DNA of 5,530 nt, from contig JAUWKH010000130.1 of the NCBI GenBank assembly GCA_030614305.1, positions 1-5,530 of the forward strand, in the 5' to 3' direction. This DNA is from Bacteroidota bacterium (GTDB lineage: Bacteria; Bacteroidota; Bacteroidia; Bacteroidales; JADFUO01). The notes below the pieces were generated by a model. That model worked only from the letters and a program-made list of their open reading frames with translations, was not told the origin of the DNA and searched no databases. How positions within the stretch are numbered: position 1 is the first letter of the stretch; each line of letters opens with the position of its first letter. The position numbers and the translations under genes are program-made. Below, in pieces: positions 1 through 4,302 of this stretch.

Positions 1-56
1 AAAAGAACGTGTGACAATATCAGAAAGAGTAAGGTTGTAAAAAATGCTTTTTTCAT
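1..56 (-). CDS. 5' end of a probable exported protein (partial, runs off the left edge)
   Basis: Seen: reading the minus strand from the ATG at 56-54 gives an open frame to the window edge, MKKAFFTTLLFLILSHVL plus an incomplete codon. Two lysines followed by an uninterrupted hydrophobic stretch is the classic n-region and h-region of a bacterial signal peptide. It lies on the same strand as every other gene, 174 bp downstream of the nfeD stop. Only 18 codons are visible, so no family can be named. It does not look like the start of the flotillin-like protein FloA, which often accompanies nfeD, because FloA begins with a membrane anchor and has no lysine-led signal peptide. The cleavage site, if there is one, lies outside the window. 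A competing plus-strand frame, ending in a stop at 38-40, is less convincing. The function is unknown. Confidence 0.6.
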   Translation of the reverse strand, partial: MKKAFFTTLLFLILSHVL

Positions 57-73
57 AACTTACATATTAAGAA

Positions 74-119
74 TTATTTAGGCTGCACGTATTTAGTATC
101 TTATATACAGCCTAAATAA
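74..119 (-). terminator. 12-bp perfect inverted repeat, possible terminator after nfeD
   Basis: Seen: TTATTTAGGCTG at 74-85 is exactly complementary to CAGCCTAAATAA at 108-119, leaving a 22-nt AT-rich loop. It sits 111 bp past the nfeD stop and just upstream of the next gene's start at 56. Inference: it could end the DUF2061-nfeD transcript, with the AT base of the stem standing in for the U-tract, or it could be a structured leader or dyad operator of the downstream gene. The long loop and the lack of a clean T-run make a standard intrinsic terminator uncertain. Confidence 0.4.
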
Positions 120-190
120 ATTTAGTTCGAAATAGGAATTTTCTTCAATTCAGTACTTTGACTTGAAATAATCTGTCTGACGGCAATTTA

Positions 191-230
191 ATTTCCATTA
201 ATTTCTATTAATCTCAATAAATTTCTATTT
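191..230. repeat. Four imperfect 10-bp tandem units directly after the nfeD stop
   Basis: Seen: read on the plus strand, the four consecutive decamers are ATTTCCATTA, ATTTCTATTA, ATCTCAATAA and ATTTCTATTT. They share an ATTTCTATTA-like pattern in exact 10-bp register and end directly at the nfeD stop codon. The sequence is low complexity and AT-rich, so it may be simple slippage products in a 3' untranslated region. I attach no function to it. Confidence 0.45.
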
Positions 231-1634
231 TTAATTTATCTTTATCACAAAAAGCTGCCCTGTTTCATATTTAATTACGTTGATCTTATCGCCTTTTTCA
301 ATATAACCGGTTATTGCTGTTGCATCAAAAATTTCACCGTCAATTTCAACTTTACCTGCCGGACGAAGGTTTGTTTTGGCAACACCTTGCTTATTAATCA
401 TTTCTACATAAAAATTATCAGAGAAAGTATATCCCTCATCAGCCTGTTGGGTTGTATTTAAAGCCAACTGTCCGAATATTGTTGTTGTAAAAAGCTTTTT
501 GCTCGTATAGAACGAGCTTATCAATGCTAAGAATATCGAAATAATTACAATAAAAAATGCCTTGACAAGTTCATTCAATCCTGTAATTTCACCATCAAAA
601 CTAAACTTACCAACCATACTTAGTGTTAATCCCACTACAACGAAGATTATTCCCAATATTCCGGCTACTCCAAAACCAGGAATAGCAAAAATTTCAATTG
701 CAATTAAAACCACTCCTACAATAAAAATTAAAATCTCCCAGTTATTTGCTAATCCTTCAACATAAAGAGGTGCAAAATACAATAATGCGGCAATTAATGC
801 TGCTGCCAATGGAAAACCTATTCCCGGTGACTGAAGTTCAAAATAAATTCCACCGATAATTATCATTATCAAAATTCCGCTTACAAAAGGACTGATAAGA
901 AAACCAATAAATTTATCTATAGGTGATAAAGTTTGTTTAATAATTTCATATTCTTCAACACCTGATAATTTTAAAACTTCTCTAATACTTTCGGCTTTTC
1001 CTTCACAAAAGCCGTTTTTAATAGCTTCAGAAGTAGTAAAAGTTAAAACCATGCCTGAATCAATAACTCCGGGAATAACTATACGGGGGTCAACCATAGC
1101 TTGTGCTATTTCAGGGTCTCTTCCGCTGGCTTCGGCAGTTGAGCGCATCATTGAACGCATGTACGACTGGTATTTATCGGGCAAAGCCTCACCTGTTTGA
1201 TTCACAACAGTTGCAGCTCCGATATTAGCTCCGGGTCGCATATAAATACTATCACACGCTATTGAAATCAATGCTCCTGCCGATGCTGCATTATTATCAA
1301 TAAACACATATACCGGAATTTTTGATTGTAATATTATTGTACGTATTGAATCGGCAGCATCAAGCAAGCCACCATAAGTGTTCATGTGAATTAGTATCAG
1401 GTCGGCATTAGTATCTCTGGCAATTTTAAAAGCATTCTGGGTTTTTCTCAGGACAGGTGGGGCAATTTCTTCTTTTATATCATATTTGTAAACAAGAAAT
1501 GTTTTTTTGTTATCTAATGAAGAACTGTCAGAACCATCCGGAAATCCAAAAACAGTAATTATACTAAAATAAAAAATGAACGTAAATAATATCTTACAAC
1601 TTTGTTTAACTTTACATAAATTAAAATGTGTCAT
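231..1634 (-). CDS. nfeD: NfeD-family membrane serine protease (STOPP type, full length)
   Basis: The 467-residue protein has the full-length NfeD layout. Seen: a basic N-terminus and a hydrophobic signal/anchor (about residues 14-30); a ClpP-like protease domain (about 45-230) with the NTYGG loop at 85-89, the nucleophile Ser118 in NNAASAG, and Lys154 as the probable general base; a membrane block of several helices (about 247-267, 273-292, 299-340, 355-376); and a C-terminal OB-fold NfeD domain (about 405-467) containing LRPAGKVEIDG. Known: archaeal 1510-N of this family uses a Ser-Lys dyad to cut hydrophobic C-terminal segments of its stomatin partner, and bacterial members usually sit beside slipin or FloA genes. 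Context: its ATG overlaps the DUF2061 stop by 4 bp (ATGA), so translation is probably coupled. No slipin/flotillin gene is visible here. The protease domain should be outside the cytoplasmic membrane, in the periplasm. The natural substrate is unknown. Confidence 0.93.
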   Translation of the reverse strand: MTHFNLCKVKQSCKILFTFIFYFSIITVFGFPDGSDSSSLDNKKTFLVYKYDIKEEIAPPVLRKTQNAFKIARDTNADLILIHMNTYGGLLDAADSIRTIILQSKIPVYVFIDNNAASAGALISIACDSIYMRPGANIGAATVVNQTGEALPDKYQSYMRSMMRSTAEASGRDPEIAQAMVDPRIVIPGVIDSGMVLTFTTSEAIKNGFCEGKAESIREVLKLSGVEEYEIIKQTLSPIDKFIGFLISPFVSGILIMIIIGGIYFELQSPGIGFPLAAALIAALLYFAPLYVEGLANNWEILIFIVGVVLIAIEIFAIPGFGVAGILGIIFVVVGLTLSMVGKFSFDGEITGLNELVKAFFIVIISIFLALISSFYTSKKLFTTTIFGQLALNTTQQADEGYTFSDNFYVEMINKQGVAKTNLRPAGKVEIDGEIFDATAITGYIEKGDKINVIKYETGQLFVIKIN

Positions 1635-1987
1635 GATTGATTATGGTCTTTATGCAGTTTTCTGTATAATTTTCTCCATGCTTTTCTTTTCCAGTAGGTT
1701 CGTTGCCAGTATTTTCCCCATTTAATATTTGTCCATAAACGTTCATGTAAATAATAAAATATTATTTTTGCAACAAATTCAACACTTGCAATAAGTGTAG
1801 CGATTCCAAAACTGTCTTCAACGGTTTTTTCAGTATATCTTCTAAAAACAATATAACTGATAACAAAAGTAGTAAAGGTAGCTAATATTCTATAACTTAA
1901 TGCTTTGGTTAAGCTTCTTGAAGGACTGTCTTTTACAGATACTCCTGAAAATTTAAATTTCCCCTTAAAATTAGTAAAAATACCCAT
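1631..1987 (-). CDS. DUF2061 family small membrane protein
   Basis: The 118-residue protein has two predicted membrane helices (about 31-48 and 60-80) and the DUF2061 signature: SLTKALSYRILATFTTF, then a glycine-containing second helix with SVEFVAKIIFYYLHERLW (about 68-85) and a trailing IKWG. The family has no established biochemical role. After the core, residues 92-118 form a strongly basic, aromatic-rich tail (WQRTYWKRKAWRKLYRK), probably cytoplasmic and able to bind anionic lipid or nucleic acid; that is inference. Start choice: the frame stays open upstream to a TTG at 2029, which would add 14 residues, but the ATG at 1987 has an AT-rich leader typical of this group and leaves the domain intact. 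The stop overlaps the nfeD start as ATGA, so the two products are probably made together. The gap to the upstream phosphatase gene is 65 bp. Confidence 0.85.
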   Translation of the reverse strand: MGIFTNFKGKFKFSGVSVKDSPSRSLTKALSYRILATFTTFVISYIVFRRYTEKTVEDSFGIATLIASVEFVAKIIFYYLHERLWTNIKWGKYWQRTYWKRKAWRKLYRKLHKDHNQS

Positions 1988-2052
1988 GTAAATATTAATA
2001 TATAAATGATCAGAAAAATTAATTGGCAATAATAGACATTTTTAGCATTTTA

Positions 2053-2841
2053 TCAAAAATAATTCTTAATCACATTTAAAAATTCACTAAAAATATTTTG
2101 ATTAGATGTAATTATCTCTTTTCCGAATATATAATTTTTATTACCTGAAAAATCACATACTTTTCCACCTGCCTGTTGCACTATCAAAGCTCCTGCAGCA
2201 ACGTCCCACGGGCTAAGTCCATACTCATAAAAGCCGTCAAACCTGCCACAGGCAACATAAGCCAGATCAACTGATGCTGAACCTAAACGCCTGATACCCC
2301 TGGTGTTTTCCATAAAATATTTAAATAATTCAAGATATTGATCAAGCTTGCTGTAATCATAATACGGAAAACCTGTTGCCAATAAAGAATTATTAAGATT
2401 TGCGGTTTCAGAAACTTTTATTGTCGTTCGGTTTAAAAATGCCTGACTGTTTTTCCATGCATAAAAACATTCCTGTAAATTAATCTCATAAATCACACCT
2501 GAGATTATTTCATTACCTTCCATTAAGGCAATACTTATTGAAAACAGAGGAATAGAGTGAATGAAATTTGTAGTGCCATCTAAAGGGTCAATTATCCAGT
2601 TGTACCTTTCTCCTTTTTTTGTTTTTTGATTTTCTTCGGCAATAAATCCGGCCTCGGGTAATATTTTTAATAATTCGCCCATTAATCTTTCTTCAGCGGT
2701 TTTATCGACATAAGTCACGAAATTATGTGCACTTTTTTCTTCAATATCCGAAGATTTGATATTTCGTAATTCATTTTTTATAAAGCTTCCAACTGAACGG
2801 CATAAATTACAAACCTGTATTGTGATTAATTCTAAGTTCAT
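2053..2841 (-). CDS. Inositol monophosphatase family protein (SuhB-like)
   Basis: The 262-residue protein is full length for this Mg2+-dependent, Li+-sensitive phosphatase family. Seen: the metal-binding glutamate in IAEE (Glu69, with Glu70); motif A WIIDPLDGTTNFIH at 82-95, with Asp85, Asp88 and Thr90; GSASVDLAYVACGRFDGFYE at 187-206; and motif B WDVAAGALIVQQAGG at 212-226, with Asp213. All expected metal ligands are present. Known: relatives hydrolyse myo-inositol 1-phosphate and similar sugar or polyol phosphates, and E. coli SuhB also takes part in rRNA transcription antitermination. The DGTTNF form of motif A favours true IMPases over CysQ-type bisphosphate nucleotidases, which usually carry DGTKEF, but the substrate cannot be fixed from sequence. 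A histidinol-phosphatase role is a less likely alternative. The ATG at 2841 is preceded by a purine-rich repeated leader. The protein has no signal peptide and should be cytoplasmic. Confidence 0.92.
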   Translation of the reverse strand: MNLELITIQVCNLCRSVGSFIKNELRNIKSSDIEEKSAHNFVTYVDKTAEERLMGELLKILPEAGFIAEENQKTKKGERYNWIIDPLDGTTNFIHSIPLFSISIALMEGNEIISGVIYEINLQECFYAWKNSQAFLNRTTIKVSETANLNNSLLATGFPYYDYSKLDQYLELFKYFMENTRGIRRLGSASVDLAYVACGRFDGFYEYGLSPWDVAAGALIVQQAGGKVCDFSGNKNYIFGKEIITSNQNIFSEFLNVIKNYF

Positions 2842-2856
2842 TTAAAGACTATTTAC

Positions 2857-2877
2857 TTTTATCTTTTATCTTTTATC
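2857..2877. repeat. Three perfect 7-bp tandem repeats in the phosphatase leader
   Basis: Seen: TTTTATC occurs three times in a row on the plus strand, which reads GATAAAA on the transcribed strand. The array ends 15 bp before the ATG at 2841 and is followed by a degenerate partial copy. It lies where the ribosome would bind. Bacteroidetes start sites rely more on A-rich, unstructured leaders than on Shine-Dalgarno pairing, so the array could help initiation, and copy-number changes would move spacing in 7-bp steps. That effect is inferred, not shown. Confidence 0.75.
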
Positions 2878-2918
2878 TTGTGTTATGATATTGCTTTCGG
2901 CATATTTCCATTTAAACA

Positions 2919-4100
2919 TTAACGTTTATTGAACTGATTGGTTACATTTTTGCTTTTTTTATATCTTTTTACGAAATACCATATTCCAAGTATCCCCGCT
3001 ATAATAAATACAACAGATATAATTTCAGCCTGTGTTATTTCTTTTCCAAAGATATAATAAGTTTCATTAACTCTGATTTTTTCAATAAAAAAACGTTCAA
3101 TACCATTTAAAATAAGGTAAATTGAAAAAAGCATACCAGGTACTTTTAATTTTTTCCTGATAAACCAAAGAATCAGGAATAAAATACAACATATTGTGGT
3201 TTCATATACAGGAGTGGGAAAAACAGGCTGAGCCAGTTTAAAACAATGATCACCAAGACATCCTTCAATCGGTATCCCCTGATTTAAAATATTATGCGGA
3301 TAATCATAAGCCCACAGACAGTCGGGAAGAAAGCTAAGCCATTCGGGTTTTGTGGCTAAGTTAACGATTCCCCAATCGCCATCGCCTGAAACCTGACAAC
3401 CGATCCGGCCTATTGCATAAGCAATCATCAAGGCAGGTGCAATGGCATCGGCTAAATAAACCCATGAAATATTATTCCTTTTTGCATAATAAATTACAAC
3501 AAAAGTTGCAACAATCAGTCCGCCGTAAAAAGTTAATCCGCTAAATGAAAATATTGAACCAACAGGGTCGGATAAAAAATCGTCAAAATTTTCTAACTGG
3601 TGAAAAATTTTAGCACCGATAATTCCGGATATTGCAGCAACTAAAATTATCATGCCTGTTAGCTGGTATGGATGTAGGGTTTCTTCAATCCACTCGGGCT
3701 TATCTAATTTTGTTTTTTGTTTTATTCTATATATATAATATCCCGAAGCTATTCCAAAAATCAGTCCTCCCCAAAAGTTACCTTCATAGGAAAATAAAAA
3801 TTCCTGGGGATTATCAGCAAAAAAACTGTAATTAAAAAATATCTCAACAATTTTGAATCCTAAAATAAATCCAATAATCATAGAAATAACAATTTCCTGT
3901 GTACTTGCAGGTTTGCCTTTTAAAATTTTCTTTTTCTGAGGTTTTAACAGACCTTCTTTTTCTTTTCTTTTCAGTTCAAGAAATAATGTTGTTCCTGCAA
4001 TTATAAATGCAAGGGCAACAAAAAAACCATAACTCTGAATCGGAAGATTAATATTCGTACCGAAAATGTCGTTTATAATATCACTTAATTTGGGATACAT
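2919..4100 (-). CDS. lgt: Phosphatidylglycerol--prolipoprotein diacylglyceryl transferase, long Bacteroidetes form
   Basis: Lgt moves diacylglycerol from phosphatidylglycerol to the lipobox cysteine of prolipoproteins in the cytoplasmic membrane, the first step of lipoprotein maturation. Seen, in 393 residues: the first helix with SYGFFVALAF (23-32); FYGGLI (191-196), matching the HGGL motif of E. coli; the signature AIGRIGCQVSGDGDWG (229-244), with Arg232 equivalent to E. coli Arg143; PVYE (297-300); and IERFFIEKIR (334-343), where Arg336, Glu340 and Arg343 match the conserved C-terminal charged residues. It is about 100 residues longer than the 291-residue E. coli enzyme. The extra part (about 50-145) follows helix 1, starts with a lysine-rich loop and contains a second GGLI hairpin resembling residues 153-208. 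I count about nine helices against seven usually. A Cys-containing loop (Cys261, Cys281, Cys286) precedes PVYE. The leader before the ATG at 4100 is AT-rich without a Shine-Dalgarno sequence. Confidence 0.95.
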   Translation of the reverse strand: MYPKLSDIINDIFGTNINLPIQSYGFFVALAFIIAGTTLFLELKRKEKEGLLKPQKKKILKGKPASTQEIVISMIIGFILGFKIVEIFFNYSFFADNPQEFLFSYEGNFWGGLIFGIASGYYIYRIKQKTKLDKPEWIEETLHPYQLTGMIILVAAISGIIGAKIFHQLENFDDFLSDPVGSIFSFSGLTFYGGLIVATFVVIYYAKRNNISWVYLADAIAPALMIAYAIGRIGCQVSGDGDWGIVNLATKPEWLSFLPDCLWAYDYPHNILNQGIPIEGCLGDHCFKLAQPVFPTPVYETTICCILFLILWFIRKKLKVPGMLFSIYLILNGIERFFIEKIRVNETYYIFGKEITQAEIISVVFIIAGILGIWYFVKRYKKSKNVTNQFNKR

Positions 4101-4141
4101 AATTTTAAGATAAATTTTGTTATTATTTATTTGGTAAATTC

Positions 4142-4278
4142 AGGTTAAATGATTTTCGTAATGGACTCATTACTCCATTACTCCATTACTCCATACTCCA
4201 TTACTCCATACTCCATTACTCCATACTCCATTACTCCACTATTCCACCATTCCTCACTACCTATCTTTAATTTAACCT
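4142..4278. repeat. 9-bp inverted repeats bracketing the tandem array
   Basis: Seen: AGGTTAAAT at 4142-4150 is the exact reverse complement of ATTTAACCT at 4270-4278. The pair encloses the whole tandem array in the mtaB-lgt gap. No target-site duplication is evident outside the arms (the left flank ends AAATTC, the right begins ATTAGA), and there is no coding sequence inside. It may be a small inserted non-autonomous element or a chance match in AT-rich DNA. Confidence 0.35.
4165..4257. repeat. Tandem array of ACTCCAT(T) units between mtaB and lgt
   Basis: Seen: the plus strand carries about twelve consecutive 7- to 9-bp units built on ACTCCATT. From 4180 they alternate 8 and 7 bp, giving three identical 15-bp copies (4180-4194, 4195-4209, 4210-4224) and a fourth differing at one base (4225-4239). 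The units decay at the mtaB side (ACTCCACT, ATTCCACC, ATTCCTCAC). On the transcribed strand the unit reads ATGGAGTAATGGAGT, which repeats GGAG followed by TAATG. At the lgt side, GTAATGGA (4158-4165) can pair with TCCATTAC (4174-4181) as an 8-bp hairpin. The array fills most of the 194-bp gap; I see no gene in that gap. Confidence 0.9.
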
Positions 4279-4302
4279 ATTAGACATTTCCATATTAGAC
4301 AT
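4278..4302. repeat. 10-bp direct repeat over the mtaB stop codon
   Basis: Seen: TATTAGACAT occurs at 4278-4287 and again at 4293-4302, a 15-bp period. The rightmost copy contains the mtaB stop. Because the offset is a multiple of three, the other copy puts a second in-frame TAA and then TAG just downstream. This looks like a small local duplication. Confidence 0.6.

Noticed and set aside
2..40. Plus-strand C-terminal fragment ending in TAA at 38-40
   Set aside because: Twelve codons without recognisable similarity; the opposing minus-strand signal-peptide frame over the same bases is more gene-like and matches the strand of all neighbours.
562..765. 67-codon plus-strand open frame inside nfeD
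   Set aside because: It is antisense to the membrane-helix region of a clear nfeD gene and has a low-complexity Thr/Pro/Ile composition expected from the complement of hydrophobic codons.
2054..2061. Match to the Bacteroidetes -7 promoter box (TATTTTTG on the minus strand) ahead of DUF2061
   Set aside because: It overlaps the last codons of the phosphatase gene and has no -33 TTG element at suitable spacing, so a chance match in AT-rich DNA is more likely.
2053..2841. CysQ (3'(2'),5'-bisphosphate nucleotidase) as the identity of the phosphatase
   Set aside because: Motif A is DPLDGTTNFIH as in inositol monophosphatases, not the DGTKEF form typical of CysQ, and no sulfate-assimilation genes are in the window.
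3632..3835. 67-codon plus-strand open frame inside lgt
   Set aside because: It lies wholly within the well-supported lgt coding sequence on the other strand and shows no recognisable domain.
4165..4257. Possible CRISPR array
   Set aside because: The units are 7-8 bp and directly adjacent with no unique spacers, so this is a simple tandem repeat.
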